DNA of 64,000 nucleotides from Nocardia uniformis NBRC 13702 (GCF_001613345.1 NZ_BDCE01000017.1:1-64000), one strand, 5' to 3'; shown: positions 9,615 through 18,399, counted from the stretch's first letter. Notes: generated by a model from the sequence alone, not told the origin. Numbers and translations: made by a program.

Positions 9615-10148
9615 TTATGACATTCCGGTGACGTCACCGGGCCGCGCGCCGTTCGCCCGTGCGCGCCGCACATACAGCTGCTGGGTCGCGCGCGCAATGA
9701 GCTTGCCGTCGATATCGACAATGCGGGCCTCGTGTTCGGTGACCGACTTCGCCCCGTCGGCGGTCCGGCCCCTGATCTCGTCCACCAGGGCGCTCGGCAG
9801 CACCATGGTCGAGTGGACCGTGCCGCGCCCGGGGCTGACGAAGTCGATCTGCGCGGCGGCGGTCCACACCCGGTAGTCGGCGCCGAGTTGCCCGTGCGCC
9901 ATCATCCCGAAGAACGGGTCGGTCATGGCATAGAGCGACCAGCCGGGTGCGGCCCCATTGTGATTGGAATTCCAGCGGCGCACCCGCAGCCGCACGTGCA
10001 CCGAGGTCCAGTCGTCGGCGAACGGGGCGACATGCACGCCCAGGAATCGAAGCGACGGCGCGACATTCATCAGGGTGGCGAGCCGACGCGGTGTCAGCAC
10101 CCGCGGCGACATCGTCCGATTCTCGAATCCCTTGCCCCCGAATCGCAT
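9615..10148 (-). CDS. DUF4442 hotdog-fold thioesterase-like protein
   Basis: 177-residue single hotdog domain of the DUF4442/PaaI-like group (NPVL-type core seen here as WNSNHNGAAPGWSLYAMTD, then FVSPGRGTVHSTMVLP). Relatives are thought to act on acyl-CoA or acyl-ACP esters; the substrate is unproven. Starts at ATG 10148 with no strong ribosome site. It lies 24 bases downstream of the CGNR gene on the same strand and is probably cotranscribed with it. Confidence 0.8.
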   Translation of the reverse strand: MRFGGKGFENRTMSPRVLTPRRLATLMNVAPSLRFLGVHVAPFADDWTSVHVRLRVRRWNSNHNGAAPGWSLYAMTDPFFGMMAHGQLGADYRVWTAAAQIDFVSPGRGTVHSTMVLPSALVDEIRGRTADGAKSVTEHEARIVDIDGKLIARATQQLYVRRARANGARPGDVTGMS

Positions 10149-10172
10149 TTCCGCAGTCTAGGTGCGGCGGCG

Positions 10173-10733
10173 TCAGTTCGTAGTGGCTTTGTGCCGCTGG
10201 TAATAGCGGGCGACGCGGGCGCGATTGCCGCAGCGCTCCGGCGAACACCACTGGCGGCGGGGGTGGGCGGGGAGGAAGAGCATGACGCAGTCGTCGGCGG
10301 CGCAGCGTTTGAGGCGGGCGATGGCCGGGTCGGTGAGCAGGTCCACCGCGGCATCGGCGAGGGTGGCGGCGAGGCGCGCGCCCGGGGTTCCGGAGCGCTG
10401 CGGGGTCGCGGCCAACGCGGTTCCGTCCCACCGCAACCGGCGAATGGCCGGGGCGGCGGATTGGGCGTCGGCCAGGCCGCGCAGGGCGGCGGCCGGGGGT
10501 CGGCGGTCGTGCAGGAGGGCATCCAGCACGGCGGCGGTGTGGTCGCGGACCTCGCGCACGGCGGCCAGGTCGGCTCGGGCGGGTTGGCCGAGCGGCTCGG
10601 TCAGCCGCTCGGCCTGCAGACCCAGCCAGTGCGCCAGCTGCTCCGGCGTCGCCAGCAGATCGGCGTCGACCGGCCGGGTATTGACCAGGTCGAGGGCCAG
10701 CGGTTCGCCGATCAGGGGTTCGAGTTCGCTCAC
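10173..10733 (-). CDS. ABATE/CGNR zinc-finger putative regulator
   Basis: 186 residues. The N-terminal ABATE domain starts with GEPLALDLVNTRP. The C-terminal CGNR zinc finger has CAADDC, then CSPERCGNRARVARYYQRH, giving four Cys ligands. These proteins are presumed DNA-binding stress regulators. The start is GTG 10733. It is divergent from the alpha/beta hydrolase at 10821, and the 87-base gap carries repeated CTAATG/CATTAG motifs that could be its operator. Confidence 0.88.
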   Translation of the reverse strand: MSELEPLIGEPLALDLVNTRPVDADLLATPEQLAHWLGLQAERLTEPLGQPARADLAAVREVRDHTAAVLDALLHDRRPPAAALRGLADAQSAAPAIRRLRWDGTALAATPQRSGTPGARLAATLADAAVDLLTDPAIARLKRCAADDCVMLFLPAHPRRQWCSPERCGNRARVARYYQRHKATTN

Positions 10734-10736
10734 ATG

Positions 10737-10790
10737 CTAATGCTAACTCACCGACTTGACACATTAGAACCACGGCGGCTAAAACTAATG
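10737..10790 (+). promoter_or_regulatory. Divergent promoter/operator region of CGNR and hydrolase genes
   Basis: Holds TTGACA at 10756-10761 with a weak TAAAAC at 10780-10785 (18-base spacing) reading toward the hydrolase. Three CTAATG/CATTAG hexamers lie at 10737-10742, 10762-10767 (inverted) and 10785-10790. Their symmetry around the promoter suggests an operator for the CGNR protein. Inference only. Confidence 0.4.
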
Positions 10791-10820
10791 CAACATCAGC
10801 GTGAGAAAGCATGTGAAGTC

Positions 10821-11705
10821 ATGATCGATCTGCCCCTGGTCCAGCACCGCCGCATCACTGTCGACGGCGTCGAGGTGTTCTACCGCGAATCCGTCCCCAC
10901 CCGCGCGGACGCCCCGGTTCTATTGCTACTGCACGGATTCCCCTCGGCCTCGCATCAGTTCCGCCGTTTGATCGACGTCCTCGGTGACCGCTACCGGCTC
11001 ATCGCGCCCGACTACCCCGGGTTCGGAAACACCATCGCCCCGGCCGATTTCGAGTACTCCTTCGATCGCCTGGCCGATATCACCGAGGGTTTCGTCCAGC
11101 GGCTCGGCCTGACTCACTTCGCCATGTACGTCTTCGATTTCGGCGCACCCGTCGGCTTCCGCCTCGCCACCCGGCATCCCGAATGGGTCACCGGCCTGGT
11201 GGTACAGAACGGCAATGCCTACGAGGCCGGACTATCCGATGGCGCACGCGATTTCATTGCCCTGCGTCCCGACCAGGAAGGGTCCGAGGACACCATCCGC
11301 CAGCTACTCACCCCGGAGGGCACCCGCGGCCAGTACGAGCACGGCGTCGCCGACCCCACCACCCTCTCCCCCGAGAGCTGGACCCTCGATCAGCACTACC
11401 TCGACCTGCCCGGTCGTAAGGAAGCACAGGTGGCGCTGGCTTTCGACTACCACTCCAATGTGGACCGCTACCCCGAATGGCAGTCCTGGCTGCGCGAATA
11501 CACTCCCCCGGCGCTCATCGTCTGGGGCGCGAACGACCCCTTCTTCCCTGCCCCCGGCGCACACGCCTATCTGGCCGATCTCCCCGATGCCGAACTCCAT
11601 CTGTTCGACACCGGGCACTTCGCCCTGGAAACCCACCTTCGCGAAATCGCCCCGCTGATCGCCGACTTCCTCGATCGGCTGGCCGCTGCCGCTCAACGGA
11701 AGTGA
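10821..11705 (+). CDS. Alpha/beta hydrolase (epoxide hydrolase/haloalkane dehalogenase-like)
   Basis: 294-residue soluble hydrolase. The oxyanion motif LLHGFPSASHQF is at about residues 34-45. The nucleophile elbow reads VFDFGAPVGF, so the nucleophile is Asp (epoxide hydrolase/dehalogenase type) rather than Ser. The acid loop is GANDPFF and the catalytic His is in DTGHFALE near the C-terminus. I chose ATG 10821; an in-frame ATG at 10788 lies within the promoter region. It is controlled, most likely, by the divergent CGNR gene. Confidence 0.87.
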   Translation: MIDLPLVQHRRITVDGVEVFYRESVPTRADAPVLLLLHGFPSASHQFRRLIDVLGDRYRLIAPDYPGFGNTIAPADFEYSFDRLADITEGFVQRLGLTHFAMYVFDFGAPVGFRLATRHPEWVTGLVVQNGNAYEAGLSDGARDFIALRPDQEGSEDTIRQLLTPEGTRGQYEHGVADPTTLSPESWTLDQHYLDLPGRKEAQVALAFDYHSNVDRYPEWQSWLREYTPPALIVWGANDPFFPAPGAHAYLADLPDAELHLFDTGHFALETHLREIAPLIADFLDRLAAAAQRK

Positions 11706-11731
11706 GCTCACAACATCGACAGCGCGCCGCA

Positions 11732-11899
11732 ATGGCATCGGCGGCAGACCTGCCATCGGCCCAGGGCGCGGCGCTGGTCGATGCCGCGCGGGGCGCGTTC
11801 ACCACGGGCCTCGGCACCGTCGCCGTGGTGTGCGCGGTGACGGCCGCCGCGCTCGCGATCGCGGTACTCCGGTCATTGCGGACCGTGGCTATCGACGCC
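11732..11899 (+). pseudogene. C-terminal fragment of an MFS (DHA2) transporter
   Basis: In frame 2 the translated stretch (LPSAQGAALVDAARGAF, then GTVAVVCAVTAAALAIAVLRSLR) has the loop and last membrane helix pattern of EmrB/QacA-type pumps. There is no N-terminal part and no proper stop at the expected place. This looks like a gene relic left between the hydrolase and the terminator. It could also be a chance hydrophobic frame. Confidence 0.45.
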
Positions 11900-11934
11900 G
11901 CTGCGAGCACTGATCGGGTCCCGTCAACGCACAA

Positions 11935-11962
11935 CGGCGTCGCCGGATTCCCGGCGACGCCG
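11935..11962. terminator. Bidirectional hairpin between hydrolase and VOC gene
   Basis: Twelve-base-pair perfect stem: 11935-11946 (CGGCGTCGCCGG) and 11951-11962, loop ATTC, no U tract. It sits 14 bases past the stop of the minus-strand VOC gene. Confidence 0.75.
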
Positions 11963-11976
11963 CGTGCGTGCCAACG

Positions 11977-12393
11977 CTATTCGTTCGGCGAGTAGCCCAC
12001 CATCCACGGCACCGAGAACTTGTCGGTGGCCATGCCGAAGGCTTCGGCCCATTCGGTCTTGCCCAGCGGCATGCTGATATCGCCGCCCGCCGACAGCGCC
12101 GTGAAGATGCGCTCGGCCTCCTCGTGGCTGGCGGCGTCGAAGGAGACGGCGAAGGCCGGATTCGACGTGTTGACCGTCTGTCCCGGCGGACAGTCCGAGC
12201 CCATCAGAATGTCGGTGTCGCCCAGCGGAATCGAGACATGGGCGACCAGATCGTCGGCCCCCTCCGGCACACCCTCGCCGCCCATATCGCTGAAGCGCAG
12301 CAACTGCATGGGTGCGTCGAACACGCTCTGGTAGAAGGTGAACGCCTCTTCGGCATTGCCGTTGAAGAGCAGATAAGGATTCAGAGATTTCAT
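11977..12393 (-). CDS. VOC superfamily protein, PhnB-like
   Basis: 138-residue glyoxalase/bleomycin-resistance fold protein of the PhnB/DUF1428-neighbour type (LNPYLLFNGNAEEAFTFYQ, and C-terminal FGMATDKFSVPWMVGY). Members often bind a small molecule or metal, and few have known functions. The start is ATG 12393, supported by a textbook AGGAGG 6 bases upstream; a longer frame lacks such a site. Monocistronic in appearance. Confidence 0.88.
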   Translation of the reverse strand: MKSLNPYLLFNGNAEEAFTFYQSVFDAPMQLLRFSDMGGEGVPEGADDLVAHVSIPLGDTDILMGSDCPPGQTVNTSNPAFAVSFDAASHEEAERIFTALSAGGDISMPLGKTEWAEAFGMATDKFSVPWMVGYSPNE

Positions 12394-12435
12394 GAACTGC
12401 CTCCTCGCGCGATGGTTTTCCGGGGTGAACGGCAA

Positions 12436-12468
12436 CGGCCGCCGCCCCCGTAATGGGGACGACGGCCG
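12436..12468 (-). terminator. Imperfect hairpin after fadD15-like gene
   Basis: Fourteen-base arms 12436-12449 and 12455-12468 with two mismatches and a 5-base loop (GTAAT). It is located 18 bases past the ligase stop. Confidence 0.45.
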
Positions 12469-12485
12469 CGACCGAAACTCATCGG

Positions 12486-14276
12486 TCAGCTGTAGATCGC
12501 ATCCACGTCTGCGGCGTATTCCTTCATGACCACATTGCGCTTGAGCGACATCTTCGGGGTGAGCTCGCCACCCTCCTGGGTCCAGTCGACCGGCAGAATG
12601 CGGATCTTCTTGATCGCCTCGGCGTGCGACACCAGGTTATTGGTGGCGGCCACGGCCGAGTTGATATCGGCGACCAGGGTCTCGTTCGCGATCAGTTCCT
12701 CGATCGGGGTTTCCGCCGCGATGCCATTGCGGGTCTTCCAACCGGGCAGGGCCTCCGGGTCGAGGGTGACGAGCGCGCCGATGAACGGCTGTCCGTCGCC
12801 GACCACCATAACCTGGCTGATCAGCGGGTGCTGACGCAGCGAATCCTCGAGCATCGCCGGGGAGACATTCTTGCCACCCGCCGTGACGATGATTTCCTTC
12901 TTGCGGCCGGTAATGGAGATGAAGCCCTGCTCATCGATGGCACCGAGGTCACCGGTCTTGAACCAGCCGTCGGTGAACGCGTCGGCGGTGGCCTCCGGGT
13001 TGTTCCAGTAGCCCGCGAAGACGACCGGGCCCTTGATGAGCAGTTCGCCGTCGTCGGCGACCTTCGCGCCGTGCCCCGGCAGCGGGCGGCCGACCGAGCC
13101 GACCTTGATGTACTTGGGCGTGTTCACGCTGACGGCGGCGGTGGACTCGGTCAGACCGTAGCCCTCGTAGATGGTGACGCCCGCACCGCGGAAGAAATGG
13201 CCCAGGCGCGCACCGAGGGGACCGCCACCGGAGACGGCGGACTGGCAGCGACCACCCATGGCGTCGCGCAGCTTGCCGTAGACCAGCTTGTCGAAGACGG
13301 TGTGCTTGAGCTTCAGGACGAAGCCCGCGCCGCCGTTCTGCTGCGCCTCTGAGTACTGCACGGCCACCTCGGCGGCGGCGTCGAAGATCTTGCCCTTACC
13401 GCCGTCGTGCGCCTTCTGCTTCGCGCCGTTGAAGACCTTCTCGAATACCCGCGGCACCGAGAGGATGAAGTCCGGCTTGTACTGGCCGAACTGCTCGACC
13501 AGCGTGGACCAGTCGGAGGTGTGCGCGACGGTGACACCGGCATCGAACGCGGCCAGTGCGACGGCACGGGCGAAAACATGGGCCAGCGGCAGGAACAGCA
13601 GCGATTTGCGACCGGGCTGCAGGAACTCGCTCATGGCGGCGCGGTCGGCGGCCGACTCGGCGTAGAGGTTGGCATGCGAGAGCATGACGCCCTTGGGGCG
13701 GCCGGTGGTGCCGGAGGTGTAGATGAGGGTGGCCGGGGACGCGGCCTGCACCTGGGCGCGGCGCTCGTGCACGACGCTGTCGTCGAGGTCCGCGCCCCGC
13801 GCGATCAGGTCGGCGATCGCGCCCTTGTCGAGCTGCAGCACCTCGCGCAGGTCACCGAGTTCGCCTTCGACTTCGGCGATGGTGGCGCGCAGCTGGTCGT
13901 TGTCGACGATGGTGAGCTTGGTGGCGGAATCGGAGAGGATCCAGCGGCACTGTTCGGCGGCGGAGCTGTCGAAGATGGCGACCGTGCAACCACCCGAGGC
14001 CCAGATGGCGAAGTCGAGGACGACCCACTCGTAGCTGGTGGCGGCCATGATAGCGACGCGATCACCGGGTTCGATACCCGCGGCGACCAGGCCCTTGGCC
14101 ACATCGGTCACGGTCTTGGCGAATTCCGCCGCCGTGATGTCGTTCCAGCCGCCCTTACCGTCCGGGGTATTGAAGACAACCAGGTCAGGGGTTTCCTCAG
14201 CATGCCGGAAGGCGCCGTCCGCCATATTGGCGTTTTCCGGGATGGTGTAGGTAGCCGGGACTTCGAACTCTCGCAT
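12486..14276 (-). CDS. fadD15: Long-chain fatty-acid-CoA ligase, FadD15-like
   Basis: 596-residue cytosolic AMP-forming acyl-CoA synthetase. The ATP/AMP loop IYTSGTTGRPKGV is at residues 185-197, the linker motif GYGLTES and the C-terminal lysine motif TGRKKEIIV follow, and the length fits the FadD15 (Rv2187) group. The start is ATG 14276 with GGAAGG upstream. It follows the decayed esterase and SDR on the same strand with a gap of about 125 bases. It may be part of the MymA-like lipid cluster or an independent housekeeping ligase; the close FadD15 resemblance argues for the latter. Confidence 0.92.
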   Translation of the reverse strand: MREFEVPATYTIPENANMADGAFRHAEETPDLVVFNTPDGKGGWNDITAAEFAKTVTDVAKGLVAAGIEPGDRVAIMAATSYEWVVLDFAIWASGGCTVAIFDSSAAEQCRWILSDSATKLTIVDNDQLRATIAEVEGELGDLREVLQLDKGAIADLIARGADLDDSVVHERRAQVQAASPATLIYTSGTTGRPKGVMLSHANLYAESAADRAAMSEFLQPGRKSLLFLPLAHVFARAVALAAFDAGVTVAHTSDWSTLVEQFGQYKPDFILSVPRVFEKVFNGAKQKAHDGGKGKIFDAAAEVAVQYSEAQQNGGAGFVLKLKHTVFDKLVYGKLRDAMGGRCQSAVSGGGPLGARLGHFFRGAGVTIYEGYGLTESTAAVSVNTPKYIKVGSVGRPLPGHGAKVADDGELLIKGPVVFAGYWNNPEATADAFTDGWFKTGDLGAIDEQGFISITGRKKEIIVTAGGKNVSPAMLEDSLRQHPLISQVMVVGDGQPFIGALVTLDPEALPGWKTRNGIAAETPIEELIANETLVADINSAVAATNNLVSHAEAIKKIRILPVDWTQEGGELTPKMSLKRNVVMKEYAADVDAIYS

Positions 14277-14401
14277 CGGTGCCCTTCCAGGGTGGATTTA
14301 CTCGTCAGTAATTTACGCCACGTTCGGCGGACATGTCGCCACGGCCACCCGAGCGGGTCCCGGCTGGACCCGACGGGTGGGGCGAACAAACGCCCCGGAC
14401 C

Positions 14402-14951
14402 CTATCCTATGGAACGTGTTTGAGCAGGTCGCAGGGCCTGTCGCAGAAAGTCCGCGAGCTCTCGGGTCACCTTCGCGGCGGGTTCTACCAGGGTCGCCTG
14501 CGCCTGGGCTACATGCCAGAGCCCGCGGCTCTCGGTGAACACGGTGGAAACCCCGGCGGCCTCCAACGGCCTCGGCGTCGTCGAGGGCAGCCGGGAACGG
14601 ATGTTCCGGTGCGAGCCGGTAGTCGGGCACATGTACCCGGCAACCGATTTCGCGGGACAGCACCGCCGCCAGGGCGCGGTGGGTGGTCGGCGAACCGACC
14701 GTGTAGCCGCCGCCGTGCAGGTACAGCACCGTAATGGCATCGGAAACCGGTCCGGTCGCGATTCTTTCGGCGGGCCGGTCACCCAGGCGGATCGACTCCA
14801 CCCGGGTACCGCGCGGCAGCAATTGCGCGGCCGCGCCGAGGTCCATCAGCTTTCGCTGCGCGGTGAACGGCAGTCGATAGTGGAAGACCACGCGGAACAT
14901 GGAATTGAGTACCGCGCGGGCGACCGGGAGCGGCAACGAGATCTCGGGCAT
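14402..14951 (-). pseudogene. Decayed LipR-like alpha/beta hydrolase (internal deletion)
   Basis: Minus-strand hormone-sensitive-lipase-type esterase with its middle missing. The front (from ATG 14951, GAGG upstream) keeps the oxyanion motif LHGGGYTVGS and DYRLAPEHPFPAALDDAEA. Around 14565-14580 the frame jumps to another that encodes only the C-terminus (GVSTVFTESRGLWHVAQAQA, with the catalytic His) and ends at 14402. About half of a normal enzyme, including the GDSAGG nucleophile region, is lost, so the product cannot be active. It begins 11 bases after the SDR stop, in the place LipR holds beside SadH in mycobacterial mymA operons. Confidence 0.85.
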
Positions 14952-14959
14952 CAGCAACC

Positions 14960-15790
14960 TCAGGGCAGGACGCGCTTTTGCACCACGGCGGCAATGCGCT
15001 GGTAGTACGAGGCGGTGGTGCGGACGAAGAGGTCGAGAACCTTTGCTTCCCAGCCGATCAGCACGCGGCCGTGGCCCTTGCGGACACCGTTGAGGATGGT
15101 CTCGGCCGCCATTTCGGGGGTGTGCATCGCCAGCTTGGCGTCGAACATCGCGGCCAGGTTCTTCTGATCCAGGCCCTCGACGACGGTGGCATTGCGGGCC
15201 ACGGCGGTCTTGATACCGCCGGGGTGCACGCAGGTGACCTTGACCGGGTCACCGCTGACGATCATTTCCTGGCGCAGCGCCTCGGTGAAGCCGCGAACCG
15301 CGAACTTCGCCGCGTTGTAAGCGCTTTGGCCGGGAACGGCGATCAGCCCGAAGAGGCTGGAGATATTCACGACGTGGCCCGAGCCGGATTCGATCAGGTA
15401 CGGCAGGAAGGCCTTGGTGCCGTTGACGACTCCCCAGAAGTCGACATCCATAATGCGTTCGATGTCTTTGAACTGGGTGGCGAGCACATCGCCGTGGTGG
15501 GCGATTCCGGCATTGTTGTAGACCTGGTTGACCTTGCCGAAGTGCTCCTTCACGGCGTCGGCGTAGAGCAGCACCGCCTCCCGCTCGGCCACATTGATCC
15601 GGTCGGATTTGATTCGCACGCCGTACTTCTCACACAGCCGCACGGTTTCGGCGAGGCCCTCGGTATCGATATCGGAGAGCGCGAGCTGCGCGCCGCGGCG
15701 GGCCAGGGCCTCCGCCAGGGCGCGACCGATGCCGGAACCGGCTCCGGTGATCACACAGACCTTGTCCTTGAAGTAAGCGTCGTTGCTCAC
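14960..15790 (-). CDS. Short-chain dehydrogenase/reductase, SadH-like
   Basis: Classical SDR of 276 residues. The NAD(P) motif TGAGSGIG is near residues 16-23, NNAG is present, and the active-site YNAAK follows the catalytic Ser of NISSLFG. The C-terminal region is amphipathic, as in membrane-associated lipid SDRs. GTG 15790 is preferred because GAAAGAG lies at the right spacing; GTG 15796 is also possible. It is placed 29 bases after the monooxygenase in one operon. The mycobacterial counterpart (Rv3085, sadH) belongs to the mymA operon linked to envelope lipid modification, so a role in oxidising or reducing long-chain substrates is likely. Confidence 0.9.
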   Translation of the reverse strand: MSNDAYFKDKVCVITGAGSGIGRALAEALARRGAQLALSDIDTEGLAETVRLCEKYGVRIKSDRINVAEREAVLLYADAVKEHFGKVNQVYNNAGIAHHGDVLATQFKDIERIMDVDFWGVVNGTKAFLPYLIESGSGHVVNISSLFGLIAVPGQSAYNAAKFAVRGFTEALRQEMIVSGDPVKVTCVHPGGIKTAVARNATVVEGLDQKNLAAMFDAKLAMHTPEMAAETILNGVRKGHGRVLIGWEAKVLDLFVRTTASYYQRIAAVVQKRVLP

Positions 15791-15819
15791 GGTCACTCTT
15801 TCGGTTCGGAGACGGTGGG

Positions 15820-17328
15820 TCAGGAGGCTTTCGCGGTGGTTTCGTAGGCCGCTATATCGAATGTCTCGAGCAGACTACGGAATCGGAAGGTGAAATCCGG
15901 CCACAGCGTGGTGTTGTTGCCGTGTTTGTCGAGGTACCAGCTGGCGCAGCCACCGGTATTCCACACCGAACCGGTCAGCTTGCCCTGCAATTCGGTGTTG
16001 TATTCGTCCTGCGCGTCCTGACGCACCTCAACGGTGCGCAGCCCCTGCTTGTCGATGGTCTGCACGGCGTCGGCGATGTAATTGATCTGCGATTCGATCA
16101 TGTACACCATCGAGGTGTGGCCCAGGCCGACATTCGGGCCGAGCAGGAAGAACATATTCGGGTAGTTGTGGATCGTCGAACCCTTGTAGCCCTGCTGGCC
16201 GGAGTGCTCGAAAACCTCGGCGAGCGTGCGGCCGTCGCGGCCGGAAATGGTCTCGTACATGGGCGAATCGGTGACGTGGAAGCCGGTGGCGACGACAATC
16301 GCGTCGACCTCGCGCTCGGTGCCGTCCTTGGTGACAACCGAGCCCGCGCGCACCTCCTTGATGCCATCGGTGACGACATCGACATTGTCGCGGCTCAGTG
16401 CCGGGTAGTACTCGTTGGAGATGAGCATGCGCTTGCAGCCGATGCTGAAGTTCGGCGTGACCTTCTTGCGCAGTTCGGGGTCGCGCACCTCGATCCGCAG
16501 CTTGGCGCGGGCGACGGCCTCCAGGGCCTTCATGGCGGGCGGGAATTTCGCCAGGCCCACCACCTGGGTCTCGCGCACGGCGTAGATGGCGGCGCGGGAG
16601 AGCGCCTGGGCGCCCGGAATGTGTTTGAACGCTAGTCGTTCCGGCAGCGTGTACGGCCGGTCGCCGCGCGGCAGCAGCCACGGGGCGGTGCGCTGGTAGA
16701 CGTCCAGCTTCGCGACCTGCTTGGCAATACTCGGCACGATCTGAATCGCGGACGCGCCGGTGCCGATGACGGCGACGCGCTTACCGGTCAGGTCGGCGTC
16801 GTGGTTCCAGCGGGCGGAGTGGAAGATCTCGCCCTGGAATTCGTTGATGCCCTTGATATCCGGCAGGTTCGGCTCGCACAGCGCGCCGACGGCGGAGATC
16901 AGGATATCCGCGGTGAACGGGCCCTGGCTGGTCTGGATATCCCAGCGCGAGGCCGCTTCGTTCCACTGCGCCCCGGTCATATCGCAGCCGAAGATGTGCC
17001 GATCGCGCACGCCGTACTTATCGGCTACGCCCTGGATGTACTGCTGGATCTCGGGCTGCTTGGAGAAGGACCGGGTCCACTCCGGATTGAGCGCGAAGGA
17101 GTACGAGTACAGGTGCGAGGGCACATCGCAGGCCGCGCCCGGGTACGTATTGTCACGCCAGGTGCCGCCGACATCGTGGCCGCGCTCCAGGACCAGGAAG
17201 TCGTTTCGCCCCTGCTGACGCAGGCGGATCGCCATGCCCAAACCGGAGAACCCGCTGCCCACGATGACAATGCGGGAGTGGCGGGCGGGGCGGTTTTCGA
17301 CAGCCTTGTCTGTAACCTTGCGACTCAT
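15820..17328 (-). CDS. Flavin-containing Baeyer-Villiger-type monooxygenase, MymA-like
   Basis: 502-residue FAD/NADPH monooxygenase with two Rossmann motifs (GSGFSG at 24-29, GTGASA at 189-194). Between them lies the BVMO fingerprint FxGxxxHxxxW at residues 164-174, followed by Asn175 where Pro or Asp is usual. It is first gene of a minus-strand operon with the SDR and the esterase relic. The mycobacterial relative MymA (Rv3083) oxidises sulfur and ketone groups and supports mycolate composition under acid stress. A TetR gene is divergent and shares the 69-base promoter gap, so it probably represses this operon. Confidence 0.92.
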   Translation of the reverse strand: MSRKVTDKAVENRPARHSRIVIVGSGFSGLGMAIRLRQQGRNDFLVLERGHDVGGTWRDNTYPGAACDVPSHLYSYSFALNPEWTRSFSKQPEIQQYIQGVADKYGVRDRHIFGCDMTGAQWNEAASRWDIQTSQGPFTADILISAVGALCEPNLPDIKGINEFQGEIFHSARWNHDADLTGKRVAVIGTGASAIQIVPSIAKQVAKLDVYQRTAPWLLPRGDRPYTLPERLAFKHIPGAQALSRAAIYAVRETQVVGLAKFPPAMKALEAVARAKLRIEVRDPELRKKVTPNFSIGCKRMLISNEYYPALSRDNVDVVTDGIKEVRAGSVVTKDGTEREVDAIVVATGFHVTDSPMYETISGRDGRTLAEVFEHSGQQGYKGSTIHNYPNMFFLLGPNVGLGHTSMVYMIESQINYIADAVQTIDKQGLRTVEVRQDAQDEYNTELQGKLTGSVWNTGGCASWYLDKHGNNTTLWPDFTFRFRSLLETFDIAAYETTAKAS

Positions 17329-17349
17329 GTAACTGAGCCTAAAGTCTTA

Positions 17350-17364
17350 TTGAGTCCGAGTCAA
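17350..17364. promoter_or_regulatory. Probable TetR operator
   Basis: Near-perfect 15-base dyad TTGAGTCCGAGTCAA (one mismatched pair) in the gap between the divergent monooxygenase and TetR genes. A related half, TTGACTCA, follows at 17370-17377. The position fits autoregulation plus control of the monooxygenase operon. Confidence 0.55.
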
Positions 17365-17397
17365 CAGTATTGACTCACGTTCAGTAGGATCGTCATC

Positions 17398-18042
17398 GTG
17401 AGCAAGGAACGCAGCACGGAGACAGGCGGCAAGACCGCGTCCAAGCGCGTGCGACTGAGCCCCGAGGACCGACGCCAGCAATTGATCACGCTCGGCGTCC
17501 AGATGCTGCGCGACCGCGCCCTGGAAGATATCTCGGTAGGCGAGATCGCGGATAAGGCAGGTATCTCCCGGGGCCTCCTCTTCCACTACTTCGCCTCGAA
17601 ACAGGATTTCCACCTGGCCATAGTCCAGTACGCCAATGCCGAACTCCTGCAACGGACCGCCCCCGACAAATCCCTCGACCTCTACGACATGCTCCGCGAC
17701 GCCGTCACCCGCTACATCGACTACGTCAGCGAGAACCGCACCTCATACCTGGCGCTGCTGCGCGGCCCCGCCAGCGCCAGCCCCGAACTGGTCACCCTGG
17801 TAGCCCAAACCCGCCACGCCCTGGTCGACCGCATCCTCGCCGAAGCCCCCCTCGAAATCGACCCCACCGACCGCCCCCGCCTCCGCCTGGCGGTCCGAGG
17901 CTGGATCGCGTTCGTAGAAGAAACCACCCTCACCTGGCTCCGCGAAGAACCCATTACCCGCGAGGCCCTGGTAGAGATGCTCGTCGACTCCCTCCCCGCC
18001 CTTGCCCTGAACCCCATCCTCGCCGCGGCGCTGCGCCCCTGA
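17398..18042 (+). CDS. TetR family transcriptional regulator
   Basis: 214 residues, starting at GTG 17398. The helix-turn-helix is at about residues 44-64 (VGEIADKAGISRGLLFHYF); a ligand-binding helical domain follows. It is divergent from the MymA-like operon. Codon use in the last third shifts to strings of CCC/CGC, but the frame is intact. The ligand is probably a lipid or ketone handled by the operon; this is inferred from position only. Confidence 0.9.
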   Translation: MSKERSTETGGKTASKRVRLSPEDRRQQLITLGVQMLRDRALEDISVGEIADKAGISRGLLFHYFASKQDFHLAIVQYANAELLQRTAPDKSLDLYDMLRDAVTRYIDYVSENRTSYLALLRGPASASPELVTLVAQTRHALVDRILAEAPLEIDPTDRPRLRLAVRGWIAFVEETTLTWLREEPITREALVEMLVDSLPALALNPILAAALRP

Positions 18043-18169
18043 CGGAACGGCGGGGGGCCGGGAAAGCCACCGGCGGCCCGGGACACGGGTAGCAGACCAA
18101 GCCCCTCGGCCATGCCGGACCCCTGCCGCAGGGTCGCGCCCAGCGCCGGTACGACGCGGCGGGCGCGGC

Positions 18170-18240
18170 CACGACCCCGCCACCCAGCAACCCGAGACAC
18201 GACCCCGCCACCCGGCAGCCCCGAGCACGAACCCGCCATC
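18170..18240. repeat. Tandem array of 28-bp units left of a palindromic repeat
   Basis: Units beginning CACGACCCCGCCACCC start at 18170, 18198 and 18226 (28-base period), the last running directly into the palindromic repeat. The rest of the gap from 18043 shows no gene. Confidence 0.7.
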
Positions 18241-18311
18241 CCGGCGTGCTTTTGGCCGGGATCCACTCCTCAGCAATGGTGGATTCCGGCCAAAAGCATG
18301 CCGGAATGACG
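18238..18311. repeat. Dispersed palindromic repeat, full two-half copy
   Basis: Left half with CCCGGCGTGCTTTTGGCCGG and right half its near-exact reverse complement, separated by a short unique centre (CTCCTCAGCAATG). It lies between convergent TetR and binding-protein genes. Confidence 0.9.
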
Positions 18312-18399
18312 AGAGTGTCAGCGACTTCGCAACCGATGAAAGTGCCGGGGACATCGCAGTGCCCGGGACACCGCGATCTCGGCCCTCGGCAGGGCCCGC

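Noticed and set aside
9634..10812. 392-codon minus-strand frame over DUF4442 and CGNR genes
   Set aside because: Arg/Pro/Ala-rich product that would overlap two genes with recognised domains.
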